From Polaromonas jejuensis NBRC 106434 (GTDB taxonomy: Bacteria; Pseudomonadota; Gammaproteobacteria; Burkholderiales; Burkholderiaceae_C): a stretch of 64,000 nt of DNA. Positions 52,741 to 62,064 of this stretch are shown here, one piece after another. Position numbers and translations under genes: made by a program. The notes under the pieces are model-generated. The model had not been told where the DNA came from. It did not search any database and saw nothing but the letters and a program-made list of their open reading frames with translations. Location of the stretch: NCBI RefSeq assembly GCF_001598235.1, contig NZ_BCYO01000002.1, positions 248,001-312,000 on the forward strand. The letters run 5' to 3'. How positions within the stretch are numbered: position 1 is the first letter of the stretch; each line of letters begins with the position of its first letter.

Positions 52741-53250
52741 ATGAAAAAAATGACCTCCTCCCTTCTGGCCACGCTTATGGCCACCCTGATTGCCGGCGCC
52801 AGCGGCATCGCCGCCGCCCACGGCGATGAAACACACGCCAAAAAATCCGGCCCAGTCAAGAAGGAACAAAAAGAATGGGGCATCGCCGGCGATGCCAAGG
52901 CCGTCAACCGAACCATTACCTTCACCATGACGGACAACATGCGCTTTACGCCCGACAAGATCGACGTCAAGCAAGGCGAGACCATCAGGTTCGTCATCAA
53001 AAACGGTGGCCAGACCCTGCACGAAATGGTGATCGGCACCCCAAAAGACCTGGAGGCGCATGCAGCACTGATGATGAAATTCCCGACCATGGCGCATGAA
53101 GAGCCCTACATGGCGCACGTCGGGCCGGGTAAAACAGGCGAAATCATCTGGACATTCAACAAACCCGGCACCTTTGACTTTGCCTGCCTGATTGCAGGCC
53201 ATTACCAGGCCGGCATGACCGGCAAAGTCACTGTGGTAGCTTCACGCTAG
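52741..53250 (+). CDS. Periplasmic cupredoxin
   Basis: This 169-residue blue-copper-type protein has a signal peptide (ends AAAHG, about residue 23) and a plastocyanin/azurin-like fold. Copper ligands are consistent with the His in TLHEMVIG and the later CLIAGHYQAGM (Cys, His, Met). It may pass electrons or copper to the multicopper oxidase or store copper. It is 57 bp after the oxidase gene. Confidence 0.9.
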   Translation: MKKMTSSLLATLMATLIAGASGIAAAHGDETHAKKSGPVKKEQKEWGIAGDAKAVNRTITFTMTDNMRFTPDKIDVKQGETIRFVIKNGGQTLHEMVIGTPKDLEAHAALMMKFPTMAHEEPYMAHVGPGKTGEIIWTFNKPGTFDFACLIAGHYQAGMTGKVTVVASR

Positions 53251-53276
53251 CTTCTTGACCTTCACAGGAGATTTCC

Positions 53277-53786
53277 ATGCGCAAACGTTTATTCATCAAA
53301 GCCATGGCGGTGTTGGCCGGCACCGGCGGCACCGCCATGGGCATGCCACTGTCAGCCCAAACGCGCCCTGCCATCGAGGTCTGGAAAGACCCCGACTGCG
53401 GCTGCTGCAAGGACTGGGTGAAACACCTGGAGGCCAACGGCTTTCAGGTACGTGTTCACGACAGCGGCAACACCGCGGCCAGAACCCGGCTGGGCGTGCC
53501 CGAAAAACTGGGCTCATGCCACACCGCACAGGTCGGTGCGAAGATTGACGCAAAAACCGGCACACCGGTGGCCGGCTACGCCATCGAAGGACACGTTCCG
53601 GCCCGCGAAATTCACCGCCTTTTGAAAGAGCGCCCATCGGCCATAGGCCTGGCCGTCCCCGGCATGCCGGTCGGCTCACCGGGTATGGACGCGCCCATTT
53701 ATGGCGGGCGCAAAGACCCCTATGACGTGCAGCTCATCCAGCGTGATGGCAGCACCACTGTTTACCAAAGCTACAACCGCTCCTGA
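53277..53786 (+). CDS. DUF411 family metal-binding protein
   Basis: This 169-residue protein has a signal-like N-terminus (FIKAMAVLAGTGGTAMG) and the DUF411 domain with EVWKDPDCGCCKDWVKHLEANGF (Cys-x-Cys-Cys), LGVPEKLGSCHTA and a C-terminal IYGGRKDPYDVQLI block. Members occur in copper/silver resistance clusters and probably bind Cu. It lies 26 bp after the cupredoxin gene. Confidence 0.9.
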   Translation: MRKRLFIKAMAVLAGTGGTAMGMPLSAQTRPAIEVWKDPDCGCCKDWVKHLEANGFQVRVHDSGNTAARTRLGVPEKLGSCHTAQVGAKIDAKTGTPVAGYAIEGHVPAREIHRLLKERPSAIGLAVPGMPVGSPGMDAPIYGGRKDPYDVQLIQRDGSTTVYQSYNRS

Positions 53787-53797
53787 AAGAATCCCTC

Positions 53798-54085
53798 ATG
53801 AAACGCATAACCCCTCTGATCACCGCCTTCCTGGCTTGCGCTGCTTTTGCGCAGGCCGCCTTGCCCCTGACCGAGGCCGAAGTCCGCAAGATCGACAAAA
53901 ACGCCGGCAAGATCACCCTCAAGCATGGCGAGATCAAAAACCTCGACATGCCGGGCATGACCATGGTGTTTCAGGTGAAAGACCCGGCACTGCTCGACAA
54001 GGCGAAGGCGGGCGACAAGGTCAACGTCACCGTGGACCAGATCAACGGCGCATTCACCGTTCTCTCGATCGAACCACGAAAATAG
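53798..54085 (+). CDS. CusF-like periplasmic copper-binding protein
   Basis: This 95-residue protein has a signal peptide (cleaved about residue 19, after FAQA). It has the CusF ligand region KHGEIKNLDMPGMTMVFQV, with His and two Met residues in the CusF positions. The Trp that stacks on Cu in E. coli CusF is a Met here. It likely carries Cu(I) to an export or oxidation partner. It is 11 bp after the DUF411 gene and is the last member of the cluster. Confidence 0.9.
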   Translation: MKRITPLITAFLACAAFAQAALPLTEAEVRKIDKNAGKITLKHGEIKNLDMPGMTMVFQVKDPALLDKAKAGDKVNVTVDQINGAFTVLSIEPRK

Positions 54086-54138
54086 TCAGCGCCAGGGGGC
54101 GGCGCCAGCCGCCACCCAAGGCATTCCGACCACCGAAA

Positions 54139-54196
54139 CGCTATCATTAAAATAGCTACATTCGCCCATAAATAATGGGCTTCAGGCCTTTTCTAT
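54139..54196. repeat. Dispersed ATAGC-type intergenic repeat, copy i
   Basis: GCTATCATTAAAATAGCTAC, then CGCCCATAAATAATGGGCTT, then CAGGCCTTTTC follow the family order. It occupies the gap between the copper cluster and the TAXI gene, with nothing else recognisable. Confidence 0.7.
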
Positions 54197-54240
54197 CAAT
54201 TGAAATGGCTTGAGCGAAAAGGCCGGCGGCGCCTCATGCT

Positions 54241-55584
54241 ATGGTTAGCTACATGCCCAAAACCATACGCTACACCCTGCTGTCGCTGCGCGATCTGGCC
54301 ATCTCGGTCGGGCCGTTCATTGTGCTGGCCGTCGGCTTGCTGCTGCTGGCCTACTTGTGGCTGGACCCGAACCCGCCCAAGCGGGTCACACTGGCCACCG
54401 GGCCGGCGCAAAGCGCCTACGAGGAATTCGGCAAGCGCTACGCCAGGCTGCTGGCCGAAGACGGCATCGACGTCACCCTGCTGCCCTCCCAGGGCTCGGC
54501 CCACAACCTGCAGCTGCTGCGCGAAGGCAAGGCGGACCTGGGATTTGTGCAAGGCGGCACCAGCGAGATGCAACCCGAAGACGAAGACAAGCTGGAGTCG
54601 CTGGGCAGCCTGTTTGTGGAACCGGTATGGCTTTTTTACCGGGAGGGCGCCGTGCCTAAATCGGCAGGCAAGGGTGCTTCACTGGATGCGCTGACGCAAC
54701 TGCAGGGCCTGCGCGTGAACATCGGCACCGCCGGCAGCGGCATTCCCAGCCTGATGAACAAGCTGCTGGCCAGCAACAAGGTGGACCTGTCCACCCTGGA
54801 GCTTTCCAAGCTTGAACAGACGCCCGCCACGGTGGACTTCCTGGAAGGCAAGCTCGACGCCATCGTGTTTGCCTCGGCACCGGAATCACTGATGGTGCAG
54901 ATGCTGCTGCAGACACCCGGCGTCAAGCTCATGGATTTCCCGCAAAGCGAGGCCTACGCGCGACGCTTTGCCTTTCTGAGCCCGGTCGTGCTGCCACGCG
55001 GCGTGGTGGACCTGGCGGCCAACATTCCGCCGCAGGATGTGCGGCTGGTGGCCCCCACCACCGCGCTCGTCAGCCGCAAGGGCACGCACCCGGCCTTGCT
55101 GCAGCTGTTTGTGCAGGCGGGCAACCAGATCCATGGCAGCGCCGGCTGGTTCAAGCGGGCCCGCGAATACCCCAAACTGGAGAACAACGAACTGCCGATT
55201 TCAGCCGAGGCCGAACGCGGCATCAAAAGCGGCAAGCCTTTTTTGCAGCGCTACCTGCCCTTCTGGGTCGCCAACCTGGTGGAGCGCATGTGGCTGGTGA
55301 TGGGTATCATCCTGGCGATCATGCTGCCGCTGTCGCGCATCATTCCGCCCTTGTATGCGTTTCGTGTGCGCTCACGCATTTTCAGGTGGTACGGCCAGCT
55401 CAGGGACATAGAAAACCGCATTGAACGCACCAGCGATACGCCGAACACCAGCGCTTTGCTCGAAGAGCTCAACAACCTGGAACGCCGGGCCGAAAAAATC
55501 AGCGTGCCCCTGTCTTACACCAACGAGCTCTATGCGCTGCGCAGCAATATCCATCTGGTGCGCAGAAAGCTGCAAAGGCCGTAG
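54241..55584 (+). CDS. TAXI-family TRAP solute-binding protein with membrane anchors
   Basis: This 447-residue protein has a TAXI-type binding domain (LATGPAQSAYEEFGKRYARL; LPSQGSAHNLQLLREGKADLGFVQGG; VNIGTAGSGIPS). Usual TAXI proteins are secreted; here there is an N-terminal hydrophobic segment (about 21-40) and another near 355-375 followed by a cytosolic C-terminal coiled-coil-like tail (IERTSDTPNTSALLEELNNLERR). It is therefore probably anchored to the inner membrane. No TRAP permease is adjacent. It could be a sensor rather than a transporter part. Confidence 0.85.
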   Translation: MVSYMPKTIRYTLLSLRDLAISVGPFIVLAVGLLLLAYLWLDPNPPKRVTLATGPAQSAYEEFGKRYARLLAEDGIDVTLLPSQGSAHNLQLLREGKADLGFVQGGTSEMQPEDEDKLESLGSLFVEPVWLFYREGAVPKSAGKGASLDALTQLQGLRVNIGTAGSGIPSLMNKLLASNKVDLSTLELSKLEQTPATVDFLEGKLDAIVFASAPESLMVQMLLQTPGVKLMDFPQSEAYARRFAFLSPVVLPRGVVDLAANIPPQDVRLVAPTTALVSRKGTHPALLQLFVQAGNQIHGSAGWFKRAREYPKLENNELPISAEAERGIKSGKPFLQRYLPFWVANLVERMWLVMGIILAIMLPLSRIIPPLYAFRVRSRIFRWYGQLRDIENRIERTSDTPNTSALLEELNNLERRAEKISVPLSYTNELYALRSNIHLVRRKLQRP

Positions 55585-55605
55585 CCTGCCGCGCAGGTGC
55601 CCGGC

Positions 55606-56451
55606 CTACGAAGCCGGCTCAAGCTGCCGGTACACCTCCTGCGAGATGCGCGCCAACTCCTTGCGGTCTATGCCTCCCGACAAGGCGTAGCCGAAGTTCC
55701 TGTCCACCCAGTAGAAAACGTTGACCGCGCCGTCCTGGCCAAACCTGAAGGCGGTCGCCTTCCCGGCCGCCTCGCGCGTGACGTACAAGGTGAGCCGCTG
55801 GCCACTGGCCGCGGTGTACATGAACTGCGCTACGGGGCCCTTGTCACCGGGCAGCAGACGCCCCCCCACCAGCTCATAGCCCAGGGCACTCAGGGCGGGC
55901 GGGTGCACGGGCGTGCCAAGCCGCTTGCTGAGCCAGGTGACCAGTACCTGCTCCTGGTCCGCGCCCACTTCCACCGGCCTGCGGGCATCGGGACTGTAGA
56001 CCAGATGGGCGACGGCGGCGCGCTGTGCAAAGCCCGGCAGCTGCCCCGCATTGGCGGTGTTATTGGCCGCGAGTTGCAAGCCAGCCTTTGCGGCGGCAAG
56101 GCGTGCGGCGTCGCCGTCCATCGCACCGCGAACCCACCAGGCCGAACCCGCACTGACCACGGCAACCGCAATGCCCGCCGCCAGGCCGCGCCACGGCCAG
56201 GCTGCGGCCTCCGGTTTCAAGGGCAAGTCCAGGGGCAGCGGCTCCCGCACCACGGGATCCAGCCACTCGCGAAGCAGCGCGTTTTGGCGCTGCCATTCCA
56301 GTACGCGCTGGCGCTCATCGGGGCGGCTGGCCAGAAAATGCTCAATGTCGAGCCGGCGTGCCGCTGTCAGCTGCTGGTCCACATAAGCATGCAGATCGGC
56401 CTCGGTGACGGGCGCCGCAGTACTTGAGGCGATGGGTTTGATCTCTTCCAT
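55606..56451 (-). CDS. Anti-sigma factor
   Basis: This 281-residue protein has a short N-terminal helical domain (VTEADLHAYVDQQL; no zinc-binding His-Cys-Cys motif seen), a membrane segment (AAGIAVAVVSAGSAWWV, about 92-108) and a periplasmic C-terminal domain. It follows the ECF sigma gene by 3 bp and resembles anti-sigma factors of that type. It presumably holds the sigma factor until an envelope signal is received. Confidence 0.88.
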   Translation of the reverse strand: MEEIKPIASSTAAPVTEADLHAYVDQQLTAARRLDIEHFLASRPDERQRVLEWQRQNALLREWLDPVVREPLPLDLPLKPEAAAWPWRGLAAGIAVAVVSAGSAWWVRGAMDGDAARLAAAKAGLQLAANNTANAGQLPGFAQRAAVAHLVYSPDARRPVEVGADQEQVLVTWLSKRLGTPVHPPALSALGYELVGGRLLPGDKGPVAQFMYTAASGQRLTLYVTREAAGKATAFRFGQDGAVNVFYWVDRNFGYALSGGIDRKELARISQEVYRQLEPAS

Positions 56452-56454
56452 AAC

Positions 56455-56967
56455 TTATTTGATGCGCTGGATCTTGCTGGCCACGTCGCGTCCTTCCATT
56501 TCTGCGCGCAAGCGCTCGCGCGCCCGTGACAGGCGGGACATCACCGTTCCCACCGGAATGCCGAGCACTTGCGCCACCTCCTGATAGCTCAGCTCTTCTA
56601 CGCCGACCAGCAGCAAAACCGCCCGCTGCTCGTGCGGCAAACGCTGGAGCAGACGCTCCAGGTCACGCACCTCCAGCCGGTCAGCCTGTGTGGCGCGCTC
56701 GGGCAATTCCGGCACCTTGTCGCCCGCGCTGTCTTCAAGCCGCGAACGCTGGGACCGCAGGCGATCGACAAAGGCGTTGTGCATGATGCCGAACATCCAG
56801 GCCCGGATCTCGCCGCGCTTTTGCCACATCGAAAACCGGCGCCAGGCGCGTTCCAGCGTGTCCTGCACCAGGTCATCGGCCCGATCGCGGTCCGCGGTCA
56901 ACCCGCGCGCATAACGGCGCAGGCTGGGAATGCAGGCCACGATATCGGCTTCGTCCTGGGCGAGCAT
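56455..56967 (-). CDS. ECF RNA polymerase sigma factor
   Basis: This 170-residue sigma-70-family ECF factor has region 2 (RADDLVQDTLERAWRRFSMW) and region 4 (LSYQEVAQVLGIPVGTVMSRLSRARERL). It is cotranscribed with the downstream anti-sigma factor. Upstream by 38 bp lies the secreted YxYxxD gene, probably in the same transcript and under the sigma factor's own promoter. Confidence 0.94.
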   Translation of the reverse strand: MLAQDEADIVACIPSLRRYARGLTADRDRADDLVQDTLERAWRRFSMWQKRGEIRAWMFGIMHNAFVDRLRSQRSRLEDSAGDKVPELPERATQADRLEVRDLERLLQRLPHEQRAVLLLVGVEELSYQEVAQVLGIPVGTVMSRLSRARERLRAEMEGRDVASKIQRIK

Positions 56968-57005
56968 GGGTCACAAATGGGAAGCAAGCGCGCGGCGGCG
57001 CAGGT

Positions 57006-57383
57006 TTACGGCTTGATCACGTGCCACACGTCTTTAAAATTGTCACCCAACTTGTCGCCCGGTTTGGCATCGGCGGAATAGAGATACAGCGGCTTGCCTT
57101 TGTAAGCCCACTGCTTGCCACCGTCGTCCCGCGTCACGATGGTCATGTCACCCACGGGTTTGGCATCAGCGGCCGCCATGACGGCGGGCCACAAGGTAAT
57201 GCAAGGGCCGTTGCAACTGCTTTTGCCGCTGCCGGCAACATCCTTGTCAAAGGTGTAGACCGTCAAGCCGGCGTTGTTGACCATCAGGCCAGCCGGGCCT
57301 TTAACCGCCATGTCGGCATGCGCGAAGGTCGAGACCAGGGCGATGAGAGAAACGGCCAATGTTGAAATCAAACGGGTTTTCAT
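57006..57383 (-). CDS. Secreted protein with Yx(FWY)xxD motifs (COG4315-like)
   Basis: This 125-residue protein has a signal peptide (MKTRLISTLAVSLIALVST, cleaved about residue 23 after AHA) and two motifs of the type Y-x-F/Y-x-x-D: VYTFDKD and LYLYSAD. Such proteins of unknown function often lie next to an ECF sigma/anti-sigma pair. It may be an extracytoplasmic partner in the signal. The start at 57383 has AAGGAAG upstream. Confidence 0.9.
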   Translation of the reverse strand: MKTRLISTLAVSLIALVSTFAHADMAVKGPAGLMVNNAGLTVYTFDKDVAGSGKSSCNGPCITLWPAVMAAADAKPVGDMTIVTRDDGGKQWAYKGKPLYLYSADAKPGDKLGDNFKDVWHVIKP

Positions 57384-57433
57384 GGCGTTCTTCCTTGAAA
57401 AGGTTAAGAAAAAGTCGAGAAGGCACTGTGAGG

Positions 57434-57460
57434 GACGCAATGGCCTGCCCGTTTATTCCC
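57434..57460 (-). promoter_or_regulatory. Possible ECF sigma promoter (GGGAATAAAC ... CGTC)
   Basis: On the minus strand GGGAATAAAC (57460-57451) is followed after 13 bases by CGTC (57437-57434). This spacing and the GGAA..CGTC pair resemble ECF promoters. It lies 51 bp upstream of the YxYxxD gene start. An autoregulatory role for the encoded sigma factor is inferred, not shown. Confidence 0.4.
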
Positions 57461-57711
57461 GCCGCATGCAATTTAGCCATAACTTTTTAATCCCGGTGCA
57501 AGCGCCTGCCAATTCTTGAACGGCGGCAACAACACCTTGCGCACTGCTCAGCAATAACCGTCTGGCAGCAATGCAGCAGCAAAAACTGTGGCTTTTTTTG
57601 AAACGGCTGCGCCCCCAAGCACCGCCAAGGTGCTAATCTCATTGCGCACATTGAGGTGACCACACCTCGATTCAACGACCTCTCCAGAGAACAAGACCCG
57701 CGGTGAACACC

Positions 57712-59232
57712 ATGAAGTCAGAGGCGCTTATCCGTCCCCCGGAAGAAATTGAACTCAAGCTTGCGCTACCCGGATCCGATCCGTCCAGCCTGAAGCAACG
57801 CCTGGCCCGAACGCCCGTACTGGCGCGTCGCCAGGCGACGCAGCTGCAGTTGCACAACGTTTACTTCGATACACCCGGGCAGCTCTTGCGCCGCAAGCGT
57901 GCCGCCTTACGTCTAAGGCGCACAGGAAGTGCAGCCAAGCCCGAGTGGCTGCAAACCCTCAAGACGGGCGCGCGCAGCGACTCGGCCTTGAGCCAGCGCG
58001 GAGAATGGGAAACCCCGGTGCCCGGCGAAAAGTTGGCCTTGCAGGCGCTTCAGGCCACGCCGTGGTCAAGGATCGATCCCGATGGCAGCGTGTTTCGGGC
58101 GCTGGCACCGTGCTTTGTCACAAGCTTTGAGCGGACAAGCTGGACGGTACGCAAGCGCGATGGCACCGTCATCGAGATGTCGCTGGACATCGGAAAAATC
58201 ATTGCCGGCAACAAAAACACCCCCCTTTGCGAGCTGGAACTCGAGCTGGTCGCCGGTCAACCGGCCGCACTGTTCGACATGGCGCAACAGATCGCGCGCC
58301 ACATCGCGGTGATGCCAGAAAACCTGAGCAAGTCGGAGCGTGGCTACGCCCTGGCGCAGGACGCCCTGAACGCACCGCTGCACGCCCAGCCGGCGTCACT
58401 GACTTCTGACATCCCATTGGCCGGGGCGGCGCAACGCGTGCTCCGCGAAATGTTCTGCCAGTTCACCGTCAACCTGAACGCACTGCGTAACTCGGATGAC
58501 CCTGAGGTGGTGCACCAGGCCCGCGTCGGCTGGCGACGTTTCAGAAGCGCCTGCCGACTTTTCAAGCCGGCCTTTGCGGCTGATGCGCCGCCGTCCTGGC
58601 AGCCACTCCAGGCGCTGCTGGCTTTCATGGGCGAGCTGCGGGACCTCGATGTGGCCCGAACCGAAACACTTCCGCCCATCGCCTCAGCCTACACGGCAGG
58701 CGACGCCCGGCGGGAAGAAAAATGGCAGGCGATGACGCAAGCCTTGGTGCATGCCACCACACTCCAGCGCAAGGCCGTTCGGTACGCACTGGAAGCGCCA
58801 GCGGTCGGAGCGGCCCTGCTGACGATCACACAATGGCTGGAAGCATGGCCCGAGATGCCTGGAGCAGGTGATGCGCGGTTAGGCCCGAAAGAGTCCCTGC
58901 GCCGCTGGGCCAGACGCCGCATAGTTCGCCAGCATGACCGGTTAAAGATCGCGCTGAGGAATGTCGACAGCCCCGAGAGTCAGCACCGCGTCCGCATACT
59001 CGCCAAGCGGATGCGCTACGGCATCGAAGCGCTGCGCCCACTTTTACCCGGGCGCCGTGCCCAGCGCTGGCATCAGCAGGCGACGGACCTGCAAACCAGC
59101 ATAGGGGCAGCGCGTGATGTCATGCAGGCGGCAGCGCTGGTTGCCAAACTGGACGTGGACCGTGGCCTGGTGGAATTCTTGCGTGGCGTCGCTGCTGGCC
59201 GGGCAAGTTCCACCCAGGCGGGGCGTCCCTGA
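57712..59232 (+). CDS. CYTH and CHAD domain protein
   Basis: This 506-residue protein combines an N-terminal CYTH domain (about 8-205; EIELKLALPGSD and later SERGYAL) with a C-terminal CHAD domain (about 225-490). The latter has conserved His pairs such as EVVHQARVGWRRFRSA and HRVRILAKRMRYGIEAL. CYTH domains hydrolyse or bind triphosphates and CHAD domains bind polyphosphate, so a role with polyphosphate granules is likely. The ATG at 57712 is preferred over GTG 57703. The 328-bp gap before it holds the ECF promoter and little else. Confidence 0.9.
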   Translation: MKSEALIRPPEEIELKLALPGSDPSSLKQRLARTPVLARRQATQLQLHNVYFDTPGQLLRRKRAALRLRRTGSAAKPEWLQTLKTGARSDSALSQRGEWETPVPGEKLALQALQATPWSRIDPDGSVFRALAPCFVTSFERTSWTVRKRDGTVIEMSLDIGKIIAGNKNTPLCELELELVAGQPAALFDMAQQIARHIAVMPENLSKSERGYALAQDALNAPLHAQPASLTSDIPLAGAAQRVLREMFCQFTVNLNALRNSDDPEVVHQARVGWRRFRSACRLFKPAFAADAPPSWQPLQALLAFMGELRDLDVARTETLPPIASAYTAGDARREEKWQAMTQALVHATTLQRKAVRYALEAPAVGAALLTITQWLEAWPEMPGAGDARLGPKESLRRWARRRIVRQHDRLKIALRNVDSPESQHRVRILAKRMRYGIEALRPLLPGRRAQRWHQQATDLQTSIGAARDVMQAAALVAKLDVDRGLVEFLRGVAAGRASSTQAGRP

Positions 59233-59243
59233 CACGCTGACGC

Positions 59244-59270
59244 GCCGGAGCGCAATTTTTCCGCTCCGGC
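59244..59270. terminator. Hairpin between convergent genes
   Basis: GCCGGAGCG (59244-59252) and CGCTCCGGC (59262-59270) are perfect 9-bp arms with a 9-base T-rich loop. It lies between the convergent CYTH-CHAD and DUF1415 genes and ends one base from the latter's stop. No long T-tract follows, so termination strength is uncertain. Confidence 0.55.
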
Positions 59271-59807
59271 CTACAGGCCCAGCGCCTTCCAGCCCTCGTG
59301 CCCGATTTTTTCCAGCGTCTTGATGTTCTCTTCGAAAATCGCTTCGGCTTCGGGAAAAGCCTGCACAGCCCGCTCTACGCTGTCTTCGCGCAGCAAATGC
59401 AATATGGCAAACGGCGCGCGGTTGCTGTAGTTGCTGATGTCGTCAGGCTCGGTGCCGTCAAACTGGAACTGCGGGTGAAAGCTGGCCAGTTGCACCACGC
59501 CTTCCAGCCCATGCTCCTCCACCACGCCATCGGCGATTTCCAGGAAGTCATTGAAATCCAGGAAGTCGTCGAACAGCGTGGGATGGATCAGCAGCGTCGT
59601 GTCCACCTCTTCGGCCGGCGTCGCCACCAGCAGGTCGAGCTCGCGGTCAAGCTCTTCCAGCAGGTCGTCGGCGTGCCGCGCGTGGCTCACCACCAGGCGC
59701 ACCTGGTTCTTCACGTACACCGCCTTGGCAAACGGGCACAGGTTCAGCCCGATCACGGCTTTTTCGAGCCACAAGCGGGTTTGAGTGAGAACTTCGTCGT
59801 CGGTCAT
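59271..59807 (-). CDS. DUF1415 family protein
   Basis: This 178-residue protein matches DUF1415: MTDDEVLTQTRLWLEKAVIG, NLCPFAKAVYVKNQVRLVVS, DTTLLIHPTLFDDFLDFNDF and FHPQFQFDGTEPDDISNYSN. No enzymatic role is known, but the conserved Cys-Pro, Asp and His residues may bind a metal. The start at 59807 has GGAGATGG upstream. It is 155 bp downstream of the ettA stop on the same strand (copy C of the GC-rich repeat lies between). Confidence 0.9.
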   Translation of the reverse strand: MTDDEVLTQTRLWLEKAVIGLNLCPFAKAVYVKNQVRLVVSHARHADDLLEELDRELDLLVATPAEEVDTTLLIHPTLFDDFLDFNDFLEIADGVVEEHGLEGVVQLASFHPQFQFDGTEPDDISNYSNRAPFAILHLLREDSVERAVQAFPEAEAIFEENIKTLEKIGHEGWKALGL

Positions 59808-59864
59808 AACCATCTCCAGAGAGCTACACGCAGCGAGCAAACGCGAGGGGCTCCTAAAACCAAG

Positions 59865-59955
59865 CAGGGGCCGCGGAACCGGCTTAGCCGGGCCGCAGGC
59901 GCAACGGCCCCCTCGGGGGGCAGGGAGCTACACGAAGTGAGCGACCGTGGGGGCC
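59865..59955. repeat. GC-rich palindromic intergenic repeat, copy C
   Basis: It begins CAGGGGCCGCGGAACCGGC, contains CCCCCTCGGGGGG, and ends ACACGAAGTGAGCGACCGTG followed by GGGGCC. It shares its left half with copies D/E and its right half with copy B, linking the two variants. It lies between ettA and the DUF1415 gene. Confidence 0.7.
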
Positions 59956-59974
59956 ATACCCACACCGTGGGGGC

Positions 59975-61636
<1,662 letters not shown>

Positions 61637-62064
61637 GGTTTACCTTGCGATTCGTGAATGAAATGAACGAATTCCGCCGGAGGCGGGCAATAGTTGTTTC
61701 AATAATACGTACTGAGCCATCAGGATTACTCTGGTAAAAGGGGAAAACGGCGCAAGGAAACGGATTGCATGCTGCCGGCTGGCAGGTCTTTTTGCAGGTT
61801 TCTTGCGGGCTAAACCACACGCCGGACCCTCAAAACCAAGGCGAATTTCCGGTGTGAATCCCCCGATTATCGTTCCGTGCGACAATACTTGGGTTGCTGG
61901 CTCCAGTTGCCCTCAACATTTGGGCACATCTCGGGTACTAGCCTCGCTAACTCCTTACGATGTTTTTGGCCCGATTTCCTGATCCCATCTGCCTATGACT
62001 GGCGGGTTGCTTTCAAACAAGGCACCCAACAGGCCGATCCAAAGCGCCCCAGCGGCGCAACACC
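61637..62064. promoter_or_regulatory. Divergent region between ettA and rhlE
   Basis: This 428-bp region contains no convincing gene. A short hairpin CCGCC/GGCGG lies at 61674-61686. Long 5' leaders are common for RNA helicases of this kind, and this one could fold, but I see no recognised riboswitch or thermosensor. Confidence 0.35.
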
